DNA of 64,000 nt. Origin: a virus. The stretch is from positions 27,825-91,824 of IMG/VR virus record IMGVR_UViG_3300036766_000317; one strand, 5' to 3'. Numbering within the stretch: the stretch's first letter is position 1; the number at the start of each line of letters is the position of its first letter. Below the pieces are notes generated by a model, which had not been told where the DNA came from, made no database searches, and saw only the letters and a list, made by a program, of their open reading frames with translations. Below are positions 49,701 through 59,439 of this stretch, one piece after another. The position numbers and the translations under genes are program-made.

Positions 49701-52382
49701 AAGAGCTGGCTCGGGAGAAAAAATCGTCTCAACTGTAATACTTACAGCTTCCTCTATTTTGAGAGTGATTGTCCCAGATCCATCTGTGGTTAAATCAATT
49801 ACATCCCCTTCAGAAGTAGCCGCAAGTTTGAAATAATCGGCTGTTGCATCACGCACATAATAAAGCACCCCACGTATAAGTGGTTCAGCAAGAACCTCCC
49901 CCTCATTTGGGAATGATACCAGAGTTCCATTTGAAACACCATGGGCTACACGATTAACCTTATCATCTACAGCAGTAAATGTAACTATCCCAGGTCCGAC
50001 AATAGTTCGTTGCTGTCTTAAATCATATTCATCGGAGTCAATAAATGATAAAGTATAAGTGACACCAGAAGTAAGAGAAATGGTCTTATCAAGTGTGATT
50101 ACCTTATCTATAGCGGAAACAATCCGACCCCCTTCCCCCCATAATGTTACATCATGTTGTACCTCAATAACATCCCAAGGTAGACAACCGATTGCATCAA
50201 TATCGGCATTCCAATTGGCCGTTATCGTAAGCAGTCTATTATTATTTAGGAAGAAGAAAGCATGTTTTAAAGCCGTTGGCCGATCAGTACATCCGATTAA
50301 AGATAGAGATGCTTTTTTCACCTCCTGGGTTGTACTATCAAAATCAATGGCATGCACCTCGATAGTCTTTTGGGTATAATAATCGTCCTTATCCCAATAA
50401 ATAACATCAATTGCATTTGCTCTTTCACTTGAATCCATATAATCAATTCGGAAAGAACGTGCAATAATATTTCCAACATTAAACATAAAACATTGTGCAG
50501 GAATTGTTACTTCTTTATCAACAAAACAGGTAAATATGCTACCCAGTTGAACCACTGAACCTCTTCCTAATAAACCAATCATATTTAATGCTTTACGAAG
50601 ACTTGTACCGGTGTCAAAATAGATATTGCAGGTAAAACCTTTACTAACACAAAATGCCGCCCATATTGCAAAGTCCGCATATACTATCCTTGAATATGGA
50701 ACTCCTCCACCATAAGTTGAATTATGAAGAATATCATAAGCTGCCCACGCTGGATTATTTGCATCTAAATATTCATAGGCACTCCCGGTCCAAACAGGGA
50801 CAGTGGATCGGGCGGCTATAAAATCACAAGATGGTAAACCACCTGAATATTTATCAGTAGCAAGGGCGCGAAGACCGAATAATGCTGTATCCGGATATTC
50901 AAAATCATCATAAAGAATAGTTTCCGTATATTCCAAATAGACTGCATTAGAATACCTTGAAGTTGAAGGAGGAGCAATACCATCATGAAAGCGAACTCTT
51001 ATCTGATAAGATCCAGTAATAACATGGTCACGATAAAAAACTTTTCTTATTGAGGTTGATTGGGCCCCTGTAATTTGAGTATGATCTAATTGAAGTGTTC
51101 CAATTGAATAAATTGATTCAACCCCTAACCATCTCCATTCTCCTACTGTTCTACCTAAGACAGGATCAGATGGTACTGGATTATACCAATACTCCATTGG
51201 TAAAGGATATAAATCTCCTTCTCTATGGTCGTTTGGTTCTGTACTTCCTACTTCAATTTCTACCCATTTTTGGAAATTGGAATCCCAACATCCTGCTGAC
51301 CATCTATCCATAATATAACCTATATCCGTAGAATTATAATCTTCTCTTCTAATCCATCCTTCTTCATCCCCTAATCCCACTACATATTTCCGATATTCAA
51401 TATCAATATCAACAGTCTGTTCAGCAAGGGTGCCATCATTGGCCGCATAAAACAAACCGTTTGGCAGAACTAAAGCAACACCGAGCCCTTCAATAGCATC
51501 CCCATCTAAATCTACCTTCGTCCATGTACCAGAAATTTTCTTTCCTTCCATTTTAGCAGTTCTTGTATCACCAAAATACTGAATGGGAGATTGACTCAAT
51601 TCTCCAAGACGTGTTTCCCAATCAATTCCTTCTTCTCCTTTTGTAACTAAATTTTCATTTATCCTTACCGAAGTATTGGAGATAGAGGTAATTCCGTGAT
51701 CTGCTATTCCATACAGTATATTCATATACTGTTTATCCTCAAGGACTTCCACATATTTTGAAATTATTGGTGGGGTGATACGACATGTTCCATAAAGGAC
51801 AGGAAAAACAACTCCTTCCCTATTGGAATTCCCCGCTGCTTGCCATCCATACGTTGCTGATTGAGAAAAATCACCTGCCGCCCCATTCATATCTGGCGTT
51901 GACATAGGCAAAAGGGCATTAACAAGAAGACTGCCAGCTATCATCACTGCCGCAACATACATCGTACTCATAACCTGTATCGTTTCCGCAGCAAATCCCA
52001 TCCCTTTAAGAGCCGGTATCAATTCATAATTCTCCGTTACTACAGCTATCACTAGAATGGCAATCATAGCAACAATACGAAGCACATCTTTCCCTCCACC
52101 TTGCCCTTGCGGAACAGCGCAAATCGCAAGACTGCCTATCGGTTTTGTAATTAAAAAGTCAATGGAGGGGTCAAGGAGGGAACCATTCAAAGAAACAACA
52201 TACTCATAACCATCCCGAACAGGCACCATCGCATCAATACATTCTTGGATGGTCAAACCAATAGGAAACTCTTTGATCTCTCTAGAATTGAAAGGATCAA
52301 AGGGATTCCTTATATTTGTAACAATCAATCTGTTACCAATAACCATTAGGTCTTTTATCAAACTATCGTTTACCCCTTCCAT
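46740..52382 (-). CDS. lambda J-like tail tip/host-specificity protein (1880 aa)
   Basis: The N-terminal part (to about 170) includes an I-like stretch with two hydrophobic segments (VLRIVAMIAILVIAVV and a later one). The body follows the J layout: NREGVVFPVLYGTCRI, the DHVITGSYQIRVRF region, fibronectin-like parts, and a C-terminal ITEDGNQRITEDSN stretch leading to fibre-like repeats. It forms the tail tip and contacts the receptor. A tandem 117-bp repeat lies in the C-terminal coding region. The ATG at 52382 follows GAGGGTG; a GTG at 52391 is too close. Confidence 0.88.
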   Translation of the reverse strand: MEGVNDSLIKDLMVIGNRLIVTNIRNPFDPFNSREIKEFPIGLTIQECIDAMVPVRDGYEYVVSLNGSLLDPSIDFLITKPIGSLAICAVPQGQGGGKDVLRIVAMIAILVIAVVTENYELIPALKGMGFAAETIQVMSTMYVAAVMIAGSLLVNALLPMSTPDMNGAAGDFSQSATYGWQAAGNSNREGVVFPVLYGTCRITPPIISKYVEVLEDKQYMNILYGIADHGITSISNTSVRINENLVTKGEEGIDWETRLGELSQSPIQYFGDTRTAKMEGKKISGTWTKVDLDGDAIEGLGVALVLPNGLFYAANDGTLAEQTVDIDIEYRKYVVGLGDEEGWIRREDYNSTDIGYIMDRWSAGCWDSNFQKWVEIEVGSTEPNDHREGDLYPLPMEYWYNPVPSDPVLGRTVGEWRWLGVESIYSIGTLQLDHTQITGAQSTSIRKVFYRDHVITGSYQIRVRFHDGIAPPSTSRYSNAVYLEYTETILYDDFEYPDTALFGLRALATDKYSGGLPSCDFIAARSTVPVWTGSAYEYLDANNPAWAAYDILHNSTYGGGVPYSRIVYADFAIWAAFCVSKGFTCNIYFDTGTSLRKALNMIGLLGRGSVVQLGSIFTCFVDKEVTIPAQCFMFNVGNIIARSFRIDYMDSSERANAIDVIYWDKDDYYTQKTIEVHAIDFDSTTQEVKKASLSLIGCTDRPTALKHAFFFLNNNRLLTITANWNADIDAIGCLPWDVIEVQHDVTLWGEGGRIVSAIDKVITLDKTISLTSGVTYTLSFIDSDEYDLRQQRTIVGPGIVTFTAVDDKVNRVAHGVSNGTLVSFPNEGEVLAEPLIRGVLYYVRDATADYFKLAATSEGDVIDLTTDGSGTITLKIEEAVSITVETIFSPEPALHDLWTISAVGQETKFLRILRINREDDLTCKIEALEYNPDVYDDSGTLEPPEAPAAIVFVDNLRATEVWTGFVGTNIIISWTGFATNWYVKYKVASSSTWVLLGSTSIPNMLLKNPSYGIEYTISVSPTQKVLDGKTVTITPTGKVAVDDTDGSGMIIDGDGIRIYSSDPVLGPTLINFPSNGSQQILNSPKIKLQTAGAVQTADGIGDGITNAAGVYICKDGIYACQEGQTLANANVRILATGSAYFAGAISASTIDIGGADATSFHVDVNGNLWAGAADFNIATNPFAVSNTGVLHVISGGIDGTLEVGSGDPHIHIDGANARVVSSNYVSGIFGTGFLLSPNLLEVGNIAARGILRSSVFQKDVVSAIGGNLAVLPADVLTIDMTANEGDIVVRITEDGNQRITEDSNVRILAEDFALLEIEGNETFFIDDILRIKDGIDDEWLKVISIAAAPAYGVTRDLAAAYSIGANPAWKKGASIINYRQSGSGGIYMTASETNAPYLSIFTHAGAPWSSITTRLRLGNLNGYLGYSTDTYGIGIGDTSGSLRYDPTNGFRIMAGQTAYNTGSGFYVGYVGGKWVLSIGNPAGDYLYWDGTNLVLNGSASLVGTLPWSSITNDGHKPADDATIGAIWGTNLTGIPAGLGTPSGSGLFLSANYMGYYAGGAWKTYIDNNGNMVLGDVGASHGISWNQTTGQLTIKGAITILSGAVPNAVVIGLGALALLGSADFATQVSGAAKPSNNADVTSANIAAGIAGQGALATVSSADFATQVSGAAKPANNADVTLAVINGGLAVTGGGIILSGGGSIKGGQTDYNTGTGFFLGYSGAAYKFSVGNSTQYLNFDGTNVNVGGDIIATGNIKDNAVTIPVSAYTDGDVTITSEATVQSLSITTHGSPVYISYSYTLRSNGAAFLDFTTYDLRLYRGTTLIQEITGLIGFGGGYCTIKAGNFSETPAAGTYTYALKAVATYASSIFKARSLFAIEMRK
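47368..47527 (-). repeat. direct repeat within the tail tip gene
   Basis: A 43-bp identical segment at 47368-47410 and 47485-47527, period 117 bp (39 codons), encoding a repeated SADFATQVSGAAKP-type unit. It reflects duplication within the fibre-like end of the tip protein. Confidence 0.8.
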
Positions 52383-52774
52383 TTGTAACACCCTCTTAAT
52401 TTTTTGCTAAAAAATCTATCATCTATCCTTGTTATACATACTCCCCTCTTTTCTAGGATATGAATAAACTTACCTTCCCCAACACAAACCCCCAAATGTT
52501 GTGCTAAATTAGGATACATGGGATCAAGAGCAAACACAACCACACATCCTTCTTCCGGAATTTCAATTTTCTCCCATTTGTCGCTCTTTACCGCCTTATC
52601 TATCAAATTTGACACAACCTTCGTTGCATAACAAGCCGTATCTGTATCCAGAACATCATAACCATACAATTTCATTGCCATAAGAAAGATACCTTGACAA
52701 TCAACCCCTTTTTCAAGGTCTCTTCCTCCCCGAACAAACTTTGCACGAAATAACTCAATAAATCTCAAATCCAC
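52370..52774 (-). CDS. lambda K-like NlpC/P60 tail peptidase (134 aa)
   Basis: Cysteine peptidase of the tail tip: VDCQGIF holds the catalytic Cys (near residue 27) and QHLGVCVGEGKFIH the His. The lambda K N-terminal (JAMM) domain is missing; only the NlpC half is present. The GTG at 52774 is a best guess with AGGGG upstream inside the L-like gene; longer in-frame starts (to 52963) would overlap that gene by 200 bp. Confidence 0.72.
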   Translation of the reverse strand: MDLRFIELFRAKFVRGGRDLEKGVDCQGIFLMAMKLYGYDVLDTDTACYATKVVSNLIDKAVKSDKWEKIEIPEEGCVVVFALDPMYPNLAQHLGVCVGEGKFIHILEKRGVCITRIDDRFFSKKLRGCYKWKG

Positions 52775-53423
52775 CTTTACCCACCCCTGGAGCGCCTCCA
52801 AATCTACTTGAATTATTAAGGGCCCTACAGGTAACCAATGTATGATCACAAGAGGGTCCTCCGACATGTCCACATCTCCCATCGGATCCCTCAAACTTGA
52901 ATCGACAATGGTTTTTAAGAATACGATTTTGCGGGAAGCGTCTACTATAAGGATTGCTCGCACTCAGCACAAATGTTGCCCATTGATCATCTACAGAAGG
53001 CCGTTTCAATTCAAAAATATGTTCTACTTCAGGATCGGCGTCTGAATCGACCGCAATAACAGCCGTGTTAATTACATAAATATTTACTACAATCGGTTCA
53101 TACCCAAATGCCTTCACATAATCATCATAATATTTTAGATATACATCCATTACTCTGGTTATATTACTAATACGAATTGTAACTACTGGAACTTCTCCTC
53201 CAGACTGATCAGTAAGTTCCTCAATAGAAAAAGGAAAAGCCACCCATGGATCATCCGCTCCATTCTCATACAACCAAGAGATGTTTGCATTATTATTTAC
53301 TAAACGAACAATAAAAGCACTTGGAGTACTTGGAATCGTGATCTTCAATGCCACAAGAAAAACGCTGTCAGTTGCGAGTTTATTTTTCTCTTCTATAGCG
53401 ACGGTACTCAAAGATAGTGGCAT
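52755..53423 (-). CDS. lambda L-like minor tail protein (222 aa)
   Basis: The C-terminal segment holds the cysteine set C...CGHVGG...C...C (CRFKFEGSDGRCG then CDH, then TCRALNN), which in lambda L binds an Fe-S cluster, followed by a Gly-rich RFGGAPG end. It connects the tail tube to the tip. The ATG at 53423 follows TAGGAT; the frame is open to 53462 but overlaps the previous gene. Confidence 0.8.
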   Translation of the reverse strand: MPLSLSTVAIEEKNKLATDSVFLVALKITIPSTPSAFIVRLVNNNANISWLYENGADDPWVAFPFSIEELTDQSGGEVPVVTIRISNITRVMDVYLKYYDDYVKAFGYEPIVVNIYVINTAVIAVDSDADPEVEHIFELKRPSVDDQWATFVLSASNPYSRRFPQNRILKNHCRFKFEGSDGRCGHVGGPSCDHTLVTCRALNNSSRFGGAPGVGKGGFEIY

Positions 53424-53440
53424 AGCATATAATCCTATTC

Positions 53441-53779
53441 TTAAACTTCTTCGATAGAACAAGCTATTCCGGATCTGTATCCGGGCACCTGCTCGTCCCC
53501 AACCAAAGTGTCCGAACTAAATCTACATGTGTAACTCACACTAGTAATTGGATGCACCCAAGTAAAAGCCGCGCCCATATTTGCACTAAAAAAATCCTCT
53601 AAAAGCTGATAATCTGCTTCACTCAAGTAAGTCCAACTAAGGGACCATTTATGAATACCTCTAGTAGACCTAGGTCTGCTATGAATGTATGTTGCATCCG
53701 ATTCCGTCCTTACTTGAGGTTTATAAAATATCGGACTCGTTTTTAAATTGGGCTGCCGAATTGTCGGAAATGTATTCAT
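53441..53779 (-). CDS. lambda M-like minor tail protein (112 aa)
   Basis: WSLSWTYLSEADYQLLEDFF followed by a beta-rich AFTWVHPITSVSYTCRF segment fits the gpM/minor-tail pattern. Its position between tape measure and L matches lambda. ATAGGAGGATAAT precedes the ATG. Confidence 0.75.
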   Translation of the reverse strand: MNTFPTIRQPNLKTSPIFYKPQVRTESDATYIHSRPRSTRGIHKWSLSWTYLSEADYQLLEDFFSANMGAAFTWVHPITSVSYTCRFSSDTLVGDEQVPGYRSGIACSIEEV

Positions 53780-53780
53780 A

Positions 53781-56700
53781 TTATCCTCCTATAGCCGAAC
53801 GCAGTCCATACGCATTCCGATTTAAAGCATCAAGCCAAAGAGTCACTATCGTCTTTTGTGCATCAAAAGACACTTTTGATTCTCTTGTTTTCACAGGAGT
53901 GCCTGATTCATTTATTACACGAACTTCTATAGTCGAAGGCCCTTGCATACCGGGCTTGTCTCCTTTCTTCATGACAACTTCCCCTCTCTGTAATATAGCG
54001 GGGAATTCATCGGCTTTCAGTCCTGTATGAAATCTAGGAGCCATAGAAAGCAACCAAGAAGGCATTGTTGTGTTAGTACCATCTTTTCCAACAATACCAC
54101 CTGTGTGCATGGTTGTAACAGGAATCTCTCCAGGACCCGGAGCATACAGACTGGTGGTAGTTGTTGGTGTATTTATAGAAGGAAAATAAGCATTTATCCC
54201 TGCTTGAATTAACTTTATAAAACTTTGGGTCATTTGGTCTGCTAAAAACTTTGCTATAGAATTCCTTATAATATCTATGAAAGCATTAAAATAATCACTG
54301 GCATTCTTTAAATCCCCTTTCATTACATCTACAAAATATGTCTTAAAAGAATCAGACATTCCTTGAGTTATACTATCAATAAGCTCCTTAGTCCTTCGTC
54401 CATATTCATTTAAAGCATACTCTGTTTCAGACAAAGCCCGTTTAACCACACCCACAACACCCTTAGTAGAATAAAGATATTCCCAAGATTCATATTCCTT
54501 CTGTCGATTAGCAATTACATTTGTCAGATGGTCTTGATCTGCTTTATTCAGATCCGCATTTAATTTTAGTCGGGCTTGAAAAAGAGATTCATCTAAAGCT
54601 ATCATCACCTCTGTATCACCAACTGCTTCTGCCTTCTTCTTTTCTGTCTTAGCAACAAAATCATCATATTCCTCTTGAAGATGCTTTTTGGTCAATTCCA
54701 AACTATTCTCAGTATACATTTCTTGTAAAGCAAAATAGTCCTTGGTTTCTGTAAGTTTCTGAGAATACATCCAATCATTTAAAGAAGCCAAAGTGCTCAG
54801 ATGGAAACTTTCCTTATCTGCATTAGCTTTTCTCAATATCTCCTGAGCACTATAATCATTCTCAATCCTTTGTAAACCCCGTTTTAGTGCCATATCTAAA
54901 ACTAAAAAATCAGTGTCCAAGTTGCTTTTCTTCAAAGTCCTCTTACTTGCAGCAAGATCCCCTTCCTGTTTCACTAAAGCATCATTGAGCTGTCTTCCCA
55001 ACTCGATTTCTTTTTCCTCACTTATTCCTTTCAATGCCATTTGATTTCTGAGACTGTCTACTCTTAATGCAGTGGCATCAACAATTTGCTTTACTTCCCT
55101 ATCATAATTGTCCTTATCCAAAGTATTTTTGCTGGTTATAAATTCCGCAAATCCTTTTTGATTCTGCCCATAGTAAAAATTATTTTTAGCTATCCTTTCG
55201 TCTATCTGAGAAATGTCCTCATCAAAAACCTGCTTCTGCAATCCCCTTTGTAAAGTAAAAAAATACTCCATTTGTTTTTGGATTGTTTGCAAATTAGCCA
55301 ACATCTTTTTTGTGGCTTCGTCATCTAAACCCTCTTTTTCCTTAATCCTCAAAACTTCTAATTTTCCAATCTTCTCAAGTCTTGCGAGTTCTCTGTTTGT
55401 TTCTGCTTTATTAACAGCTTCATTAGATTTGCCTCCAGAGGATTTCTCTCTGAGAACCTCTATAGCTTTTGCTTTCTTAGCATCCTCCAATGCAAAATTA
55501 GCATTGATTAAATCCTCTTCTATTTTGTAAGACTTTCGGATTAGTCCGTCTCGTTGTGCATAGTAATTCTGCTCCCCAATCAACCCAATTTGAAAGCTAT
55601 TCTGTAATTCTGACAATTTAGCATTATTTATGGCCTTTTCTAATTCAATCCGATTTTGCAATAACTTAGCATCAATTTGTTTCTGAGATGCCAATTCGTC
55701 ATTGGTATCATCCTTAGTATCTCCGACTTTTAATTCCTTAATTTTCTGTAGATATTCCAAATATGCCCTTACCGTTTTTTGTTGCCCAGAAGACAACGAC
55801 AATATTTTTGTTTCCCTAAGGACTTCATTCATTTTTAAAAGATCAACGGCTGCCCGATTTAATTTATCAAGTTGCTCCTTAGATAATGTAGAAATAGCTT
55901 TCCCAATATTTATATTAGATAATTCCTTAGTTGTAGCCAAAGCTGCATTAAGTTGGACAAATGACCCAGCAGTTACATTGACAGCATCATTATTACCAAA
56001 CAAAGTATCAAGATTTCCACGTACCCATACAAAAACATTGACAACCCCAGAAGCCCAACGTTGCCACATCTTTAAATCGGCTTCTTTTGCCCTCATTAAG
56101 GCGTCAAGTTTTGCTTGTGTTTCTGTCAATTCCGTTCGTATACCTTCAAAAGCCTCAACAGCTTTCGTTTCAGCCAATTGCTTACGTTCAATACTAACTT
56201 TCTTTAAAAGTTCTATTTGTTTTTCCAAATCGTTATTGGCACCAATCAAATCTGGAATGAGTTCGGGAAAAGCCTTTCCCATAGCTTCCATAACAGACAC
56301 ATACTCTATGGAAATATCCTTCTCTTCCTTCTTCTTTTTTTTCAACTCTTCTAATTTCTTTATGTAAGCATCGATTGACGCCCCTTGTTGCTCATATACA
56401 ATGGAATCTTTTTCTGCCTGTTCCGTAGCTTCTTTCTGAGAATTAGCAGTTGTTACTAAAACTGTACCTAATACCCCCAATGCAATAGCAACCCATCCAA
56501 TAGGACCTATAGTAGTAAGAAATCCCATAACAGAAGCCCGTAATACCTTAAGGACTCCAGCGGCAAATACCGATTTGATTCCCATTCCTACAATGGCCAC
56601 AGACAAAGCATTAATTCCTGTAACAAAAAGCCAAGTTGCCGTTGTTAGTAAAGCAAAATTCCCCAATAATCCTCCAAAAGAAGATTTTGCGAATTGACCT

Positions 56701-59060
56701 ATTAAAGACAATACACCTGAAAAACCATCAATGAGTAATTTAAATACCCCCGTTATTTTTGCATCGGAAAGAACAGTAAACATATTATTGAATCTGTTCA
56801 ATAGGATATGCAAAGATACTTCCATTCCTTCTGCTTGTTTCTCAGCCATAGCTGCGGCTGATCCGTATTGCATTGTAGCTTCAGCCATAGCCTTTAAGTT
56901 TTTAGGCATTGAAGAAAGAACAAGTGCGGCATTCCCTGCTCTTACGCTAAAATAATGTACGGCATTTGCCAGATTTTCATGTATCACTTTTCCTAAGTTT
57001 TCTGACACTTTGACCAAACCAAGCTCTTTTACATTAAGATCAGCTATAGTCATTCCATGCAATTTCAAAGCCTCTCTAAGATTCCTATTAGGAGCTTCAA
57101 GATTGATGAACACTTGGCGGAGGCTGGTGCCTATTGTGGACATTCGCATACCAGCATTTGATAAAAGCATCAATGCTGCCAAAGTCTCTGACAATTCAAC
57201 ACCAGCTGCCTTAGCCGTAGGACCAATATAATTAAAAACAGTCCTCATGCCTTCAAGATTCGTTTTGGATTTATTAGCAGCCATAGCTAACATATCCATA
57301 ATAGAAGATGCCTCTTGAGCATCCTTATCAAAAGCTCGGATTACTGTAGTCAACAAGTCCGCAGCCGTATTTAGTGGTTCTAGTGTTCCTTGGGCGCCTT
57401 TAGCTGCGGCACTTAAAACAACTAAAGCCTCCCCAGCAGAAAATCCTGCCTGAGCAATAAAAATTGCTCCTTTTCCTATTTCAGCCAAAGAATACTTTGT
57501 GTTGTTGGAAACTTTAAGCATCTCGTCCCCAAGTACAGATATTTCTGCATCTGTGCCTTGAGAGATTGCTTGTAAACTTTTCAAAGATTGATTGAATCCT
57601 ATTATGGTTCCGATAGCTCCAGTAATGACTTCTGTAAGACCACCAATAATAAGAGCAGCAGGTATCCAGGCAGCAAGACTGCCGACAGCTTGCCCAAGTC
57701 TGGAAAAGTAATCAGTAGCAGCACGCGCGGCAGCCCCTCCTCCTACTAATTTACCAGATAAGTTTGCCCAAAAACCTGTTACACTGGTGGCAGTGGTCCC
57801 CAATTTCTGTAGTTCTACTCCATGGGCTTTTACTAGTCGGGTTCCTTCTGTATGAGAAATATTGCCTTTATTTACCTTATCCGATAGATCAGCAATAAAA
57901 GCGGATGTCCTGGGAGTTTGAACACCTAAATCAGCAACCGCTTTATTAAAAGTAGCTGTTTCTTTCTGAGCGGTGACAAAAGAGCCGTTTAGTCGTTTTA
58001 CATTATTTTCAACCTCGACCATTTTGTTCTTAGATCCGTCCAAAGAGCCGACCAATCTATCATATTCCGTCCTATATTTACCTGTAGAACTAGCAAGTCC
58101 GTCGGGTCCTCCATAGACGGAGTTTAATTTGACTTGCTGTTCCGTAAGAGCAGTATTGATTTTAACAGCTTCCGTATGCTTGGCATTAAAAGCGTTAAGT
58201 TCCCCTGTTATCGATTTGACAGTGGTTCCGTAGGCACCTAAACGAGCAGCAGCATCCGTATATTTCATAGCCGCCTCACCGTGAGTAGCGGTGAGACTGG
58301 TTATAGTTTTTTGTAAATCAACAAACTTGCTTCTGCCATCGAGGACAACACCCCCCGTTTTGTACATCTCCCCAGCTAAAGTAGCCTGAGCAAATTTCAA
58401 ACGGTCTACTCCCTCTACCACATTCTTCATATCTGCTGGAAGAGCACCAGCCCCCAATTCTGCCCGAACCTTCTTTGTGCCATCTGCTACTGTAGACAAA
58501 TACTTTTCATTGGTCATCAATGCCGAAGATAACGTTTTAAATGCTATTTCAGAACTACCAACCTCTTTGGCAGCTCCAACTAATCCTTTCTGATAAGCAG
58601 AAGATTCATCACCAGCACTTTTTAACTTCTTAACAAGACTGCCAAGAACTGAATCTGAAGCTAAGTTCTTGACACTATTCATCATATTCATCTGTTCAAA
58701 ATTAAGACCTTTGAAATCTGTAGCAGCTTTACTAGCAGCTCCTCCTGCCCCAGATACAGATCCTTTTGCTTTATCTAATTTTGCACCTAAATCAGCAGCA
58801 GCTATAGCTGCTTTTTCCGTAGCAACTTTGGCATCCTTAGTGGTTGTTGCTAATTTAGAAATGGCTTTCTCGGCGTCTACATTAGCGGAAGTTAATTCTT
58901 TGGCGGCATCCTTACCAGTTTTACCCATATTATCCAGGTCGGTCTTCATCTTCTCTAGCTCAGTACGGATTGTTTCCAATTGTTTAGCAAAATCCGTAAT
59001 GATAGCTACAAAAGTTACACCTAACCCTAGATTTTTGGTGTCCCCTGTTTCGTCAGCCAT
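53781..59060 (-). CDS. tail tape measure protein (1759 aa)
   Basis: Sets tail length and is ejected into the host membrane. It has long coiled coil at the N-terminus, a central TP901-type tape-measure domain (about residues 480-700: SLAEIGKGAIFIAQAGFSAGEALV then NKSKTNLEGMRTVFNYI then LMLLSNAGMRMSTIG), several hydrophobic segments (about 800-880), a second coiled-coil block, and a C-terminal HTGGIV...FHTGLKADEFPAILQRGE end typical of tape measures. The ATG at 59060 follows AGGAG and overlaps the GT stop. Confidence 0.9.
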   Translation of the reverse strand: MADETGDTKNLGLGVTFVAIITDFAKQLETIRTELEKMKTDLDNMGKTGKDAAKELTSANVDAEKAISKLATTTKDAKVATEKAAIAAADLGAKLDKAKGSVSGAGGAASKAATDFKGLNFEQMNMMNSVKNLASDSVLGSLVKKLKSAGDESSAYQKGLVGAAKEVGSSEIAFKTLSSALMTNEKYLSTVADGTKKVRAELGAGALPADMKNVVEGVDRLKFAQATLAGEMYKTGGVVLDGRSKFVDLQKTITSLTATHGEAAMKYTDAAARLGAYGTTVKSITGELNAFNAKHTEAVKINTALTEQQVKLNSVYGGPDGLASSTGKYRTEYDRLVGSLDGSKNKMVEVENNVKRLNGSFVTAQKETATFNKAVADLGVQTPRTSAFIADLSDKVNKGNISHTEGTRLVKAHGVELQKLGTTATSVTGFWANLSGKLVGGGAAARAATDYFSRLGQAVGSLAAWIPAALIIGGLTEVITGAIGTIIGFNQSLKSLQAISQGTDAEISVLGDEMLKVSNNTKYSLAEIGKGAIFIAQAGFSAGEALVVLSAAAKGAQGTLEPLNTAADLLTTVIRAFDKDAQEASSIMDMLAMAANKSKTNLEGMRTVFNYIGPTAKAAGVELSETLAALMLLSNAGMRMSTIGTSLRQVFINLEAPNRNLREALKLHGMTIADLNVKELGLVKVSENLGKVIHENLANAVHYFSVRAGNAALVLSSMPKNLKAMAEATMQYGSAAAMAEKQAEGMEVSLHILLNRFNNMFTVLSDAKITGVFKLLIDGFSGVLSLIGQFAKSSFGGLLGNFALLTTATWLFVTGINALSVAIVGMGIKSVFAAGVLKVLRASVMGFLTTIGPIGWVAIALGVLGTVLVTTANSQKEATEQAEKDSIVYEQQGASIDAYIKKLEELKKKKKEEKDISIEYVSVMEAMGKAFPELIPDLIGANNDLEKQIELLKKVSIERKQLAETKAVEAFEGIRTELTETQAKLDALMRAKEADLKMWQRWASGVVNVFVWVRGNLDTLFGNNDAVNVTAGSFVQLNAALATTKELSNINIGKAISTLSKEQLDKLNRAAVDLLKMNEVLRETKILSLSSGQQKTVRAYLEYLQKIKELKVGDTKDDTNDELASQKQIDAKLLQNRIELEKAINNAKLSELQNSFQIGLIGEQNYYAQRDGLIRKSYKIEEDLINANFALEDAKKAKAIEVLREKSSGGKSNEAVNKAETNRELARLEKIGKLEVLRIKEKEGLDDEATKKMLANLQTIQKQMEYFFTLQRGLQKQVFDEDISQIDERIAKNNFYYGQNQKGFAEFITSKNTLDKDNYDREVKQIVDATALRVDSLRNQMALKGISEEKEIELGRQLNDALVKQEGDLAASKRTLKKSNLDTDFLVLDMALKRGLQRIENDYSAQEILRKANADKESFHLSTLASLNDWMYSQKLTETKDYFALQEMYTENSLELTKKHLQEEYDDFVAKTEKKKAEAVGDTEVMIALDESLFQARLKLNADLNKADQDHLTNVIANRQKEYESWEYLYSTKGVVGVVKRALSETEYALNEYGRRTKELIDSITQGMSDSFKTYFVDVMKGDLKNASDYFNAFIDIIRNSIAKFLADQMTQSFIKLIQAGINAYFPSINTPTTTTSLYAPGPGEIPVTTMHTGGIVGKDGTNTTMPSWLLSMAPRFHTGLKADEFPAILQRGEVVMKKGDKPGMQGPSTIEVRVINESGTPVKTRESKVSFDAQKTIVTLWLDALNRNAYGLRSAIGG

Positions 59061-59439
59061 TTTTCTTTGCTCCTGACCACGCAAAAAACTTTTTCTTCAT
59101 CTTTTCTGAAAGAACCTTTTTCTCCTCCTCATTCATTTTCGCATATTCAGCAGGTTCGCCAAACAGCAGATTGTTCTTTCTGTCCACAACTTCAAATTCT
59201 TTATCCTCCAAATCTTTTGGATCAGCTCCATGTAGGACGGCAGAAAACTTCATATCGCGGATCTTCCGATCCACAGCGTGTTCGTACAAGATCAACATTT
59301 GTGAAAGAGCTACTCCGCCCCTTCTGTAGCTTTTTCTGTAGATATCTTCAAGTCTGTATTGGGGATAACACTGGAGGAACTCTGTAACAACCCCTTCGAA
59401 CCGAACACGCTCTTGCCCCTCTCGAAGAGGTTCTTCCCT
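59053..59439 (-). CDS. T portion of tail chaperone GT (made by -1 frameshift)
   Basis: The frame is open from a TGA at about 59459 down to 59053 and carries FLQCYPQYRLEDIYRKSYRRG upstream of the ATG at 59298, so it is unlikely to start there. It aligns in phase with a -1 slip at the A AAA AAA site at 59445-59439 in the G gene. The product would be G(1-119) plus 128 residues, 247 in all. In lambda, GT binds the tape measure while G coats it. Confidence 0.82.
   Translation of the reverse strand, partial: REEPLREGQERVRFEGVVTEFLQCYPQYRLEDIYRKSYRRGGVALSQMLILYEHAVDRKIRDMKFSAVLHGADPKDLEDKEFEVVDRKNNLLFGEPAEYAKMNEEEKKVLSEKMKKKFFAWSGAKKNG

Noticed and set aside
55702-56367. 221-codon + strand frame inside the tape measure region
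   Set aside because: Antisense shadow of the coiled-coil tape measure; Ser/Phe-rich composition is what antisense of Lys/Glu/Ala helices gives.
58669-59076. 135-codon + strand frame opposite the tape measure start
   Set aside because: Antisense to the tape measure and GT genes; no ribosome site.
59053-59298. Independent 81-residue gene starting at the ATG at 59298
   Set aside because: The frame is open far upstream with protein-like sequence, matches a -1 slip at an ideal heptamer, and the ATG lacks a ribosome site.
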